DNA of 64,000 nucleotides from Bacillus_I endophytica_A (GTDB lineage: Bacteria; Bacillota; Bacilli; Bacillales; Bacillaceae_H): contig NZ_JALAMS010000020.1 of assembly GCF_026790145.1 (NCBI RefSeq), positions 124,001 to 188,000 on the forward strand. Reading direction: 5' to 3'. The notes beneath the pieces are model-generated. The model was not told the origin of the DNA. It worked only from the letters and a program-made list of their open reading frames with translations, and ran no database searches. The translations under genes and the position numbers were made by a program. Shown piece by piece: positions 9,277-17,325 of the stretch (positions are counted from its first letter, which is position 1; each line of letters starts with the position of its first letter).

Positions 9277-9849
9277 TTATTGTGGAAGGGAAACCCCAAG
9301 TTTCTTTAATTCTCGCACCGTCTTTGAGAGTGGCAGACCAACTACAGCATAATAATCACCGCTAATTTCTTTAACAAACAAAGCTCCTTTTCCTTGAATA
9401 CCATATGCCCCTGCTTTGTCCATTGGTTCTCCTGTCCCAATGTAGCGCATTATTTCTTCATCTGTTAACTCATAAAAAGTTACCTCTGTACGACTATAAA
9501 AGGTTGACGTCTCTTTTCCTTTTACAAGCGCAACTCCTGTAAAAACTTCATGAGTTCTGCCAGAGAGAAAGCGAAGTGTCTTAAAAGCTTCTTCTTCATT
9601 AGACGGCTTACCGAGAATTTTTCCGTCTATAGTTACAATTGTATCTGCACCAAGAACAACTTCCTCATCATTCTTTGGAACAGATTCAGCTTTTTGAGCT
9701 GCAAGGTCTGTAACAACCTGCGAAGGAGGAAATGTTTGATCCATATGCTCTTCAATTGTACTTGGACGAATAGTAAATACAAGGCCTGCTTCTTGTAGAA
9801 GTTGACGACGACGTGGAGAATTAAAAGCTAATACCAATGCTGTTTTCAT
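9277..9849 (-). CDS. maf: Maf-family nucleoside triphosphate pyrophosphatase
   Basis: Hydrolyses dTTP/UTP-type or modified nucleotides to monophosphates and is linked to septum inhibition in B. subtilis. The 190 residues begin with the substrate-binding SPRRRQLLQEAG, and VVLGADTIV carries the catalytic acidic residue. GAYGIQGKGALFV near residue 148 is a second family signature. AAAGGAG precedes the ATG. It sits in the conserved spoIIB-maf-radC order. Confidence 0.94.
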   Translation of the reverse strand: MKTALVLAFNSPRRRQLLQEAGLVFTIRPSTIEEHMDQTFPPSQVVTDLAAQKAESVPKNDEEVVLGADTIVTIDGKILGKPSNEEEAFKTLRFLSGRTHEVFTGVALVKGKETSTFYSRTEVTFYELTDEEIMRYIGTGEPMDKAGAYGIQGKGALFVKEISGDYYAVVGLPLSKTVRELKKLGVSLPQ

Positions 9850-9939
9850 TGTGGAAACTCCTTTGCGTTTATGATTGAGTAGAGAGATACATTCTCATTT
9901 TAACAAAGAGAGGGAGCAATCACAATTTGTTCATAATAA

Positions 9940-9968
9940 AAAGACCCCTTTTAATTCAAAGAGATCTT
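9940..9968 (-). terminator. Terminator of spoIIB
   Basis: On the minus strand AAAGATCTCTTT pairs with AAAGGGGTCTTT (two G-T pairs) around a short loop, followed by TTTTT. It begins at the spoIIB stop codon. Confidence 0.65.
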
Positions 9969-10945
9969 TACGAAAGTTTAGCAATTACTTTTAAAAGGTT
10001 TTTTTGCATCCCTTCTCCACCTTCTTTTGTTAACGGTACTTCAATACTTTTTTCAAGGCTGCTAAGAGAAGCTGTATATTCTTTCAAGTCATCTTTCTTT
10101 GAAAGCGTACCAAGCTGTGTTTTAAGTTCCTTTAAAGCTTCTTGTTCCACTTCCTCTCCCTCAACTGCTTTTGAAGATTGAGCAATGGCCGTCTGAAGAA
10201 GCGTTGTAAGATGCTCTCCATCTTTATCAGCAATCTCTTTCGCTTGCAAAGATCCTTCGTACTTTTTAGCATATACAGATACGCCCTGTTCCTCTATGCT
10301 TTTACCAAGAGCTCTCGCTTCGCTCAAAGTTGGTGAAATTCCTGCTATAAGAGTGAATTTATCATTTTGCTTTATAACTTCAACAGGTACAGATAGCTTT
10401 CTCCCTTCTTTTTCAGCAGCCTCTTTTGTAGAGAAAACACCTGCTTGCACAATAAAAGCATCAAGGTTAATCGTAAAAGAAGATTTCTTTTCCTCTTTCT
10501 GTTCTGTCTTTTTTTCCTCACTATTTGAACTGACCGCTTCTTTTGGTTCAGAATCTTTTCCTTCTTTTGCTTGTGCTGTTTTCTCTTGTTTAGGCGTCTT
10601 CTCTTCCGTTGCTGTTAGCATATTTACGCTAAACAAACCAAGACCTATTCCTACTAGACAAGCACATGCCACAATTCCTATTATCTTAAACCAGAACGGT
10701 TTTTTCCCTGGTGGAAAAGAAGATTTCCTTTTAATAAGCTTCTTGTTTCTTTCCTGTTTATAGCGATCTACCTTTTTGAGCGGAACAATGTTTGATTCCT
10801 CCGCAGATGCTGATATTTCCTTTTCTGTTTCTGGAAGCACCCATGAAAACGTCTTTTTATTATTCTGTTTTTTACTTAACGTTGCTTCTTGTTTCTTTCC
10901 ATTAATTTTAACTAATATTTTATCTGAGGATTGCTTGTCCACCAT
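9968..10945 (-). CDS. spoIIB: Stage II sporulation protein SpoIIB (SPOR domain)
   Basis: Assists septal peptidoglycan thinning at the start of engulfment. The 325 residues show a basic cytosolic region (1-85), one transmembrane helix (about 87-108), a Lys/Glu-rich linker, and an extracytoplasmic SPOR-type domain (about 160-235, FIVQAGVFSTKEAAEKEG and FTLIAGISPTLSEARALG). Sequence outside the SPOR domain is poorly conserved, so the name rests on this architecture plus its place beside maf. ATG is preceded by a GGGTGGTG run. Confidence 0.88.
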   Translation of the reverse strand: MVDKQSSDKILVKINGKKQEATLSKKQNNKKTFSWVLPETEKEISASAEESNIVPLKKVDRYKQERNKKLIKRKSSFPPGKKPFWFKIIGIVACACLVGIGLGLFSVNMLTATEEKTPKQEKTAQAKEGKDSEPKEAVSSNSEEKKTEQKEEKKSSFTINLDAFIVQAGVFSTKEAAEKEGRKLSVPVEVIKQNDKFTLIAGISPTLSEARALGKSIEEQGVSVYAKKYEGSLQAKEIADKDGEHLTTLLQTAIAQSSKAVEGEEVEQEALKELKTQLGTLSKKDDLKEYTASLSSLEKSIEVPLTKEGGEGMQKNLLKVIAKLS

Positions 10946-11034
10946 TTCACCACCCTGTTATTCCATGATTGTACGTTAGAATAGTACCGTCTCCTTAAAA
11001 CCTACACCAACCCTATCACATTAAAATAAAAAAA

Positions 11035-11059
11035 GAACAAGACATTTGTCGCCTTGCTC
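11035..11059 (-). terminator. Terminator of the pilus-like gene block
   Basis: On the minus strand GAGCAAG pairs with CTTGTTC (one G-T pair), followed by seven T residues. It ends the block 11098-15683 before spoIIB. Confidence 0.6.
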
Positions 11060-11097
11060 GTAGTTTCTTTCGACAATATGTGTTGTTCTTCTTTGTA

Positions 11098-11841
11098 TTA
11101 TTCATTTTTAAAAGGCGTTGTTTTCCCTTCACTATCAGGAGTGCTGAGTTCACTCGGTTTAGTTGGCATATTAGTTAATGACGGATAATAAAAAGCTGTG
11201 AAGCTAAGCACATACTGTGGCACCTGCTCAGTTGTACTTTCACTTTCCTCATCTGAAAGCTCGACGTTCTCCTCACTTTTAGCAGGTTGAAATGATAGCC
11301 CTTCAATCGCAACTCCACGCTCACTTTTATTAAACTCATTTAGAAAGCTTAGCGCTTCTTCATATGTTGAAGCTTCGAATGTCACTTCAATGCTTTGACC
11401 CTTTAGATTTCCTGGCATATGCAGAGGCATATTTCCAACCTCTCGCTTATGCTCATTCCATCTTTCATAGTCTTCTAAGCTTTGATTTTTCTCGCGCTGT
11501 TTCTTTATGATTTCATCTTTTCCAAAAGCCATATCAACGATTGTTATGTTCGCTTTTAGCTCTGCTTTTTCTATTGAAAGTAAAATGTCTTGTAAGTTCA
11601 CGTCAATCGGAATAGTTTTTTGTAAATTATAGGCATCTTTTGCGGTAACTTCTTTTCCTTCACTTTCTATTTTCAGCTTGTTAGTATATGCTTGCTCTTT
11701 CTTTAACGTCTCTGCCTTTACTTCTTCTTTAAGTTCAAGAGGAGCATAGTAGTGATGATAAAGCCAAAAAATGAGGGAGAATAAAACAAGAAAACAAATA
11801 CTTAATATCAATACGTGTTTTTTCTTTACAGACCATACCAT
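11098..11841 (-). CDS. PilO-like inner-membrane pilus assembly protein
   Basis: The 247 residues show one N-terminal transmembrane helix (about 8-27), a coiled coil (about 35-65), then a soluble alpha/beta region containing LKGQSIEVTFEASTYEEALS, reminiscent of the PilO ferredoxin-like fold, and an acidic tail. The adjacent upstream genes resemble pilN and pilM in the usual order, and the spacing to pilN is zero. In type IV pilus systems PilM-N-O form a platform complex. Sequence match to PilO is weak; the call leans on order and topology. Confidence 0.65.
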   Translation of the reverse strand: MVWSVKKKHVLILSICFLVLFSLIFWLYHHYYAPLELKEEVKAETLKKEQAYTNKLKIESEGKEVTAKDAYNLQKTIPIDVNLQDILLSIEKAELKANITIVDMAFGKDEIIKKQREKNQSLEDYERWNEHKREVGNMPLHMPGNLKGQSIEVTFEASTYEEALSFLNEFNKSERGVAIEGLSFQPAKSEENVELSDEESESTTEQVPQYVLSFTAFYYPSLTNMPTKPSELSTPDSEGKTTPFKNE

Positions 11842-12426
11842 TTATTCTGTCTCCTCTTGCTTTTCACTCTGTTTTTTAAGCTTCTCTAAGTCTATAATGA
11901 GAGAATATGTTGCTTGATATGTTGATAGTTCCCCATCTTGCATCTCCACTTCTTCTGTAACATTAGATGTATCAATAGACAAAAGGTTCGCTTTCTCAAC
12001 AAGTGATGAATCTTTTAAGTTTTGTAAATAAAAAGCTGCATCACGATGATTCTCAAGCTGAATTTCTAATGAAAGCACGTTATAGTCGTCTAGATAAAAT
12101 TGCTCGATATAACCATTTTGAGGAAGCTCTTCAACTAAGCTCGTTAATAGAAGGTTAAGGTCTCCTTTTTTACTCTCACTCCAATCCACTGCATTTTTCA
12201 AATCATGATACTCTCCGATCCAGCTTGGCACATTTAAAGATTCTCTCGTTTCTTTTACTTTTGTGATTTCTGCTTCTGTACTGCTAATATTTTCTTTCTT
12301 TTCTTGATATTGAATATATCCAAAAAGAAGAACTCCAATAGCAAGAAAAATAAGTATTAGAAAGAGAAACAATGGAGCTATGTTACGCGGTTCTTTCTCA
12401 GGTAAGAAATTCACATCTCCTATCAT
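11842..12426 (-). CDS. PilN-like inner-membrane pilus assembly protein
   Basis: The 194 residues start with a short cytosolic segment carrying VNFLPEK, which resembles the conserved INLLP peptide that PilN inserts into PilM. A transmembrane helix (about 18-38), a coiled coil and a small periplasm-equivalent domain follow (VEELPQNGYIEQFYLDDYN). It overlaps the pilM-like gene by four bases and abuts the pilO-like gene. The VNFLP motif makes this the most recognisable of the three platform genes. Confidence 0.75.
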   Translation of the reverse strand: MIGDVNFLPEKEPRNIAPLFLFLILIFLAIGVLLFGYIQYQEKKENISSTEAEITKVKETRESLNVPSWIGEYHDLKNAVDWSESKKGDLNLLLTSLVEELPQNGYIEQFYLDDYNVLSLEIQLENHRDAAFYLQNLKDSSLVEKANLLSIDTSNVTEEVEMQDGELSTYQATYSLIIDLEKLKKQSEKQEETE

Positions 12427-13385
12427 AAGTGCACCTCTCTAAGTGCAAGACCAAATGGAACATAGCCACTCTCAGGGACCCCAACTCGGTCATGAAGAAA
12501 TAAAGCGTCTTTTTGAATATGAGATACCTTCACATGTAATGATTGTTGAAGCTTTTTATGAAGGGAGCTAAAAGCTGGGTGATGCCCACTAATCAGTACA
12601 CCATTTATTTTCTTCCCAAGCGTTATTTCACTTGATGTATACACACTAATCAATCCTTCTATTAACTGATTCATATAGTCGTTAAACTCACTGTCAGTGC
12701 CTTTCCAAATAAAAGCGTTCTCCTCGTTCTTCCAGTATTCCATCCACTCGTAAAAAGATAAAAATTTCAAAAATACAGGTTGATGTTTTTCGAAAGTCGC
12801 AATCTGTACTCCTTCTAAATCAATATTCATAAGCATAAAGACTCCATCACCTGCTAAATCGAGATGATAAAAAAGCCTGTACAAAGCAATGGATGAAACG
12901 CTAGCTCCAATTGGTTTTAAATTTGTTTCTTCTAAGAGCGCTACATAATCAATAAGCTCTTTTTCAGGTGTTGCAAAAACAATAACTTTTTTTTCTTCTT
13001 CCATTTCTTCTTTATAAAAATAGTCGATCATAGGATCTTCAAACGGGATATCGTCTTTTAATTCTTGCAATATGTACTCTTTTTCTTCATTTTTATCCAT
13101 TTCAAATGGAAGAATAACTTCCTTTAGGACAACAAGATCATCGGGAACTGTAAAATGAACAAGCTGTTTTTGCATTTTCCACTCTTTTAAATGTTTTTGT
13201 AAAATTGCTTGTAGCTTTACATAATCCTTAATTCTCCCTTTTTCTACAATTCCCCTTTTCAAAGCAATCGTATGATAGATTGGCTGTTCAAAGGCATTTT
13301 CTTTGTTTGTCTGAAGCACTCTTATTTCATAATCTTTGATTACAATGTTAACCAGCTTGTTTTTTTGAAAAAAACGAAATTTCAT
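12423..13385 (-). CDS. PilM-like actin-fold pilus assembly protein
   Basis: Cytoplasmic 320-residue protein resembling PilM/GspL cytoplasmic domains (actin-like fold; DDIPFEDPMIDYFY and EKELIDYVALLEE fit the family). PilM binds the N-terminal tail of PilN. I start at the ATG at 13383-13385 (MKFRFFQKNKLV), 10 bases after AGGTG. The open frame extends 47 codons further up, but that stretch looks non-coding. The nucleotide-binding loops are weak, so ATP binding is uncertain. Confidence 0.72.
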   Translation of the reverse strand: MKFRFFQKNKLVNIVIKDYEIRVLQTNKENAFEQPIYHTIALKRGIVEKGRIKDYVKLQAILQKHLKEWKMQKQLVHFTVPDDLVVLKEVILPFEMDKNEEKEYILQELKDDIPFEDPMIDYFYKEEMEEEKKVIVFATPEKELIDYVALLEETNLKPIGASVSSIALYRLFYHLDLAGDGVFMLMNIDLEGVQIATFEKHQPVFLKFLSFYEWMEYWKNEENAFIWKGTDSEFNDYMNQLIEGLISVYTSSEITLGKKINGVLISGHHPAFSSLHKKLQQSLHVKVSHIQKDALFLHDRVGVPESGYVPFGLALREVHL

Positions 13386-13485
13386 GCTGTTCACACACCT
13401 ATCCCTACAAAAGTCATCATGCAAAGACCTAGAGTAATATGATTCTAGCTCGTTGTATATTAAACAATTATTACTCCATCTATCA

Positions 13486-14238
13486 TTAAATGAAAAATCC
13501 CATATACCAACTAAATAACTGATCACCTTTCATATATACAATAAACGTTCCAAACGCAATATAGGGGCCAAAAGGAAATGGCTTCCCTTTTTGAACTCTT
13601 CCAATCATCATCCCAATAACTGCACCACATGCTCCAAACAAGACAGCAAGAAATAAAGAAAGAAATACCCCTTTTATCCCTAGAACAAGACCGATAACAC
13701 CAAATAATTTCACATCCCCTCCCCCCATACCACCTCTGCTAAGGAGGAGAATAGCAAGCAGAACAAGATAACCAAGTATTCCTCCTATTGCCATATGTGA
13801 AAAAGAAGCAAGGGAGAAATACCATTGTTCCAAAATGAGGATAGGTAAGAAAAATAAAAGAAGTGAATTCGGTATAACCATATAAGAAAGGTCTGACACA
13901 ATGACCATTATTAATAAAGAAGAGAGCGTTATATATAACAAACCTTCTCCAAATCCATTTGTTATAAAAGGAGCAATGGAAAAAAGCACAGCAGTACTGA
14001 GCTCAATAGTTGGATAAAGAGCTGATATCTTATATTTACACACTCTGCAGCTTCCTTTTTGCCATATGTATGAAATAACGGGAATAAGCTCTATTACCTT
14101 TAGCCTTGAGCGACATGAAGGACAGCTTGATGATGGATAAATTAAAGATTTCCCAATAGGAAGTCTTAATCCAACAACATTAAAAAAAGAGCCTAAAACT
14201 AAACCTGAACAAAATAGATAAATCGTAATGATTGTCAT
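13486..14238 (-). CDS. comC: Prepilin leader peptidase / N-methyltransferase (ComC/PilD)
   Basis: Cleaves and N-methylates class III prepilins such as the ComG pseudopilins. The 250 residues include an N-terminal domain with two zinc-binding CxxC pairs (CPSC and CRVC) and the aspartyl protease motifs in SDLSYMVIPNSL and GGGDVKLFG, inside about eight helices. I start at the ATG at 14236-14238 because MTIITIYLFCSGLVLGSF aligns with B. subtilis ComC. A longer frame begins inside the pilin-like gene. The peptidase is required for DNA-uptake competence. Confidence 0.92.
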   Translation of the reverse strand: MTIITIYLFCSGLVLGSFFNVVGLRLPIGKSLIYPSSSCPSCRSRLKVIELIPVISYIWQKGSCRVCKYKISALYPTIELSTAVLFSIAPFITNGFGEGLLYITLSSLLIMVIVSDLSYMVIPNSLLLFFLPILILEQWYFSLASFSHMAIGGILGYLVLLAILLLSRGGMGGGDVKLFGVIGLVLGIKGVFLSLFLAVLFGACGAVIGMMIGRVQKGKPFPFGPYIAFGTFIVYMKGDQLFSWYMGFFI

Positions 14239-14297
14239 TTTCCGATCATCCCATCTAAAGATTTTTAATCTTTCAAATGGAAACCTCATCCGTTTTT

Positions 14298-14435
14298 CTA
14301 TTGATTTGAAAACCATTCTCCAATGCTAGGGATTAGAAATGATGCAAATATTGCAAGAATGAAAACAATCACAATAATCCCGAAAAGAGAAAAACCTTGA
14401 TCTGTTTTTAAAGTCAAAAGCTTAAATTTATTCAT
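14298..14435 (-). CDS. 45-residue type IV pilin-like protein
   Basis: A very small gene with a class III signal: a basic leader (MNKFKLLTLKTDQG), the G/F cleavage site, then GFSLFGIIVIVFILAIF, a pilin N-terminal helix, and only a short tail ending FSNQ. It is immediately upstream of the prepilin peptidase gene. AAGGAG lies about ten bases before the chosen ATG (14433-14435); an ATG three codons earlier is too close. Position 5 after cleavage is Gly instead of the usual Glu. The globular domain is missing, so it may be a remnant or a minimal pilin. Confidence 0.7.
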   Translation of the reverse strand: MNKFKLLTLKTDQGFSLFGIIVIVFILAIFASFLIPSIGEWFSNQ

Positions 14436-14504
14436 AAAAAGCATACTCCTTTTTCTTTCTAGTATGCTCTTGTCTACAGCGAGAATTCACAAGAAGAGGA
14501 GATT

Positions 14505-15683
14505 TTATTCAGTACGGTTTCCATCCCTCTCTTCTTTTGGACCTCTAACTTCTTTAGAAAAAACAGGCGGGTAATAATCATCGTTCATCACTTCAATAAC
14601 CTGATCTTCTTTGCCATTTGTTATGTATCTTACAACTTCAATACTCTCCCCCTGTTTTCCTGTTCGTTCAATACGGCTTTCATTAACATTCAAAAGCGGA
14701 TCATACTCTACAATTGTTCGAGGAGGATATGTCTCTTTCCTTCTCTCTTTTACTACAATTTTCTTTTTTAATTCCTTTCCACTTACTGTCGTAATAAGCT
14801 TATTATCCACAACCTTAACAGTGATAACATAGGAAGTTGAATGAGGATTTTCGAAAGTTAAGTCTTCTTTTCCAAGTGAAACATAAGCTTCATATCCAAG
14901 AGGAACATGATTCTGCCTTGTAGTGCTTATATGTCGTTCTGTGATTGTAAAATCGGTATGTAACATAGCTTCGTAGAGAGAGGAAGTGAGCACTTCCCTA
15001 CTTTCTTGTAAAAAGCTTTCCTCATATTGAGTCAGAACGGCATAATTAAATGAAAATTCGTCCTTGCTGCCAACTGTCCATGAAGAAGAAGATCCAAATA
15101 GTTGTGAAAGATTTTCTTTACTTTCTTTTGATAATGGTCGTTCAACTTCAGCTACTACGGTCTCTTCTAAAGGTTCTGGTTCTTTTATATAGGATTGCAA
15201 CACAAATAACGTCTTTGTAGCTAAACGTTGGCTTTGGTCCGCTATCGTTTTTTCAAGACTTTTTTTATTTACTTTCTTTTGATCTTCAGCTGTGACATGA
15301 TTATAAAGATCTCCATATAACTTATCCTTGTTGATATCAACAATTAAAGACTCATTCTTCTGAGTTTCAGAACGTTTCAGTGATTCTTTAAGATGAAAAA
15401 CAACGACTGATCGGTCGAGTAGCACTTCTTCTTTATCATATGAAAAAGTAAGATGGCCACTTTGTTGCCACTCCTTAACTTTATTATTAACCTTTTCATA
15501 TGCTTTCTCATAAGAAAGACCACCAATTGAGATGCCTGCTATTTTTGTTCCTTTTGCAAACGATGTGTTTGAACCCATGATTTTTTCATAAGCCCATACG
15601 CTTCCCTGTGAAATAACAATGCACGAAAGAACAAAAAGTAATAAAAATAAAAAGATTTTCCTTCCCTTTTTAGTGAATCTCAC
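14505..15683 (-). CDS. Secreted VanW/G5-type cell-wall protein
   Basis: The 392 residues begin with a signal/anchor helix (about 10-30), then a YoaR-like peptidoglycan-binding region (GTKIAGISIGGLSYEKAYE), a VanW domain (FSFNYAV, SSLYEAMLHTDFTITERH, VPLGYEAYVSLG) and a C-terminal G5-like segment (KGEESIEVVRY-type repeat near 340). The GGGIxQ segment normally preceding the SSLY motif is replaced by REVLT, so the domain is divergent. The role is unknown; it heads the pilus-like block, and related proteins sit beside pil genes in other bacilli. Confidence 0.7.
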   Translation of the reverse strand: MRFTKKGRKIFLFLLLFVLSCIVISQGSVWAYEKIMGSNTSFAKGTKIAGISIGGLSYEKAYEKVNNKVKEWQQSGHLTFSYDKEEVLLDRSVVVFHLKESLKRSETQKNESLIVDINKDKLYGDLYNHVTAEDQKKVNKKSLEKTIADQSQRLATKTLFVLQSYIKEPEPLEETVVAEVERPLSKESKENLSQLFGSSSSWTVGSKDEFSFNYAVLTQYEESFLQESREVLTSSLYEAMLHTDFTITERHISTTRQNHVPLGYEAYVSLGKEDLTFENPHSTSYVITVKVVDNKLITTVSGKELKKKIVVKERRKETYPPRTIVEYDPLLNVNESRIERTGKQGESIEVVRYITNGKEDQVIEVMNDDYYPPVFSKEVRGPKEERDGNRTE

Positions 15684-15929
15684 TAGAACACCTACCTCTG
15701 TCCTATCTCTTTATTTTTTCAGAATCATTAGTTTTTTCCACATTCACTATGTTGCTCTTTATACATACCTAACAACGTGCATGTAAACTAACAACGCCCT
15801 TCACATCAAAAGGTCTTTAGACCTAGTTCTATATAACTTGTTTTTCCCCTTTATAACCAAGACTTTACACCTCCTATTTTATACTAAGCTAGTAAATTTT
15901 GAAAGACTCCGCTGTAAGTTAATACATAA

Positions 15930-15961
15930 AAAAAGAGAACTCTTTTTAGAGCTCTCTTTTT
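15930..15961 (-). terminator. Terminator of folC
   Basis: On the minus strand AAAGAGAGCTCT pairs with AGAGTTCTCTTT around AAAA, followed by a T-run. It sits just after the folC stop. Confidence 0.75.
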
Positions 15962-15968
15962 CCTTTCC

Positions 15969-17267
15969 TTACGACAGAAGATAGTTTCGAACTTCTGAAA
16001 TAAAATAAAGGGAACCTGTTATAAGAAGAAGATCTTTCTCTTTTGTGAGATTTTGTTTCCCTTTTTCAATCGCTTTTTTAAAATCCATTTCTATCACTTT
16101 TGAACTATGTTGACTAACAGCCGCTATATGTTCTGGATTGTCTGCTCTTGGAAAATCAAATGTCGTAAATATAATGCTTGTTGCGATTTCCTCAAGTCTT
16201 GTAACAAGTTCTGTAGCTTCTTTATCTTTTAAACATGAAAACACAACGTGAACATTATATTCCTTATAATGACGTTTCACCGTTGAAACAAGACTCTCAA
16301 TCCCTTGAATGTTATGAGCACCATCTAGAAAAATAAGTGGATTTTGGCTTATTTGTTCAAAACGTCCAAGCCATGCTGTTCGTTTTAATCCTTCATATAT
16401 CTTGTTACCTTCTATATTTAAAAGTCCTGTTTGCTTTAAATAGAGAAGTGCTGCAAGAGCTAAAGCTGCATTTTTCACTTGATGAGCACCAAGCATCGAC
16501 AGCTTAACGTTTGAAAGAACAATATCAAATCCGGAAAATTGAAATCTTTCACTTAACTCGTCAGCTTCTAGAGAAGAAGTGTAAAAATCTCTTTCAAGCA
16601 CGTAAACAGGTGCATTTTCAGCTTTGGCCTTCTGTTGGATGACATTAAGCGCGCCGTTTTGCTCAACAGCAGTAAAAAGCGGGATATTTCTTTTAATAAT
16701 ACCTGCTTTTTCTCCTGCAATTTCTTCAATTGTGTTTCCTAAAATATTCATATGATCGAATCCAATGTTTGTAATAATAGTAGCAATCGGATTCAATACA
16801 TTTGTAGAATCAAGACGTCCCCCAAGACCTGTTTCAAAAATAACAAAGTCTTGTTTATTCACTTTTCCAAAATAGTAAAAAGCCATCACTGTAATAACTT
16901 CAAATTCTGTAGCTTCTCCAAAGTTCGTCTCATTTAAGCTCTCTACTACATCTTTTACCTCATTTACAAGATGAACAAGCTCTTCGTCTCGTATTGGCTT
17001 GCCATTTACGCTAATCCGCTCATTAAAGGTCTCAATGTATGGAGAAGTGAATGTTCCAACAGTATATCCTCCTGCACAAAGCATCTCACGCAAATAAGAA
17101 AGCGTAGAGCCTTTTCCATTTGTACCTGCAATATGAATTGCCTGCAGGTGCTCATGAGGGCTTCCTAGCTTTTCTAACATCCAGCTCATTCTCTCTAAGC
17201 CAGGCTTAATGCCAAACTGAAGTCTTCCATGAATCCAGTTACGTGCTTCATCATATGTAGAAATCAT
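15969..17267 (-). CDS. folC: Folylpolyglutamate synthase / dihydrofolate synthase
   Basis: Mur-ligase-type enzyme adding glutamates to folates in the cytoplasm. The 432 residues contain the P-loop HIAGTNGKGSTLSYL, the omega-loop signature FTSPYIETFNERI, and FETGLGGRLDSTNV, and end with LLITGSLYFISEVRNYL. I start at the ATG at 17265-17267 (MISTYDEARNW), which aligns with B. subtilis FolC and follows AAAGGAAAG. A second ATG six codons upstream is possible. It lies downstream of valS, as in B. subtilis. Confidence 0.95.
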   Translation of the reverse strand: MISTYDEARNWIHGRLQFGIKPGLERMSWMLEKLGSPHEHLQAIHIAGTNGKGSTLSYLREMLCAGGYTVGTFTSPYIETFNERISVNGKPIRDEELVHLVNEVKDVVESLNETNFGEATEFEVITVMAFYYFGKVNKQDFVIFETGLGGRLDSTNVLNPIATIITNIGFDHMNILGNTIEEIAGEKAGIIKRNIPLFTAVEQNGALNVIQQKAKAENAPVYVLERDFYTSSLEADELSERFQFSGFDIVLSNVKLSMLGAHQVKNAALALAALLYLKQTGLLNIEGNKIYEGLKRTAWLGRFEQISQNPLIFLDGAHNIQGIESLVSTVKRHYKEYNVHVVFSCLKDKEATELVTRLEEIATSIIFTTFDFPRADNPEHIAAVSQHSSKVIEMDFKKAIEKGKQNLTKEKDLLLITGSLYFISEVRNYLLS

Positions 17268-17293
17268 TCTCTTCTTTCCTTTCATGTATAGGA

Positions 17294-17321
17294 AAGACGA
17301 ATCTTAAAAAAGATTCGTCTT
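17294..17321 (-). terminator. Stem-loop between valS and folC
   Basis: Perfect 12-bp stem (AAGACGAATCTT and its complement) with an AAAA loop, five bases after the valS stop. The following T-run is weak (TTTCC), so it may only partly terminate or may stabilise the valS mRNA end. Confidence 0.5.
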
Positions 17322-17325
17322 CTGA

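Noticed and set aside
14236..14316. Longer prepilin peptidase beginning at the ATG at 14316
   Set aside because: The extra 26 residues start inside the pilin-like gene, are polar and basic and are not found in ComC/PilD proteins.
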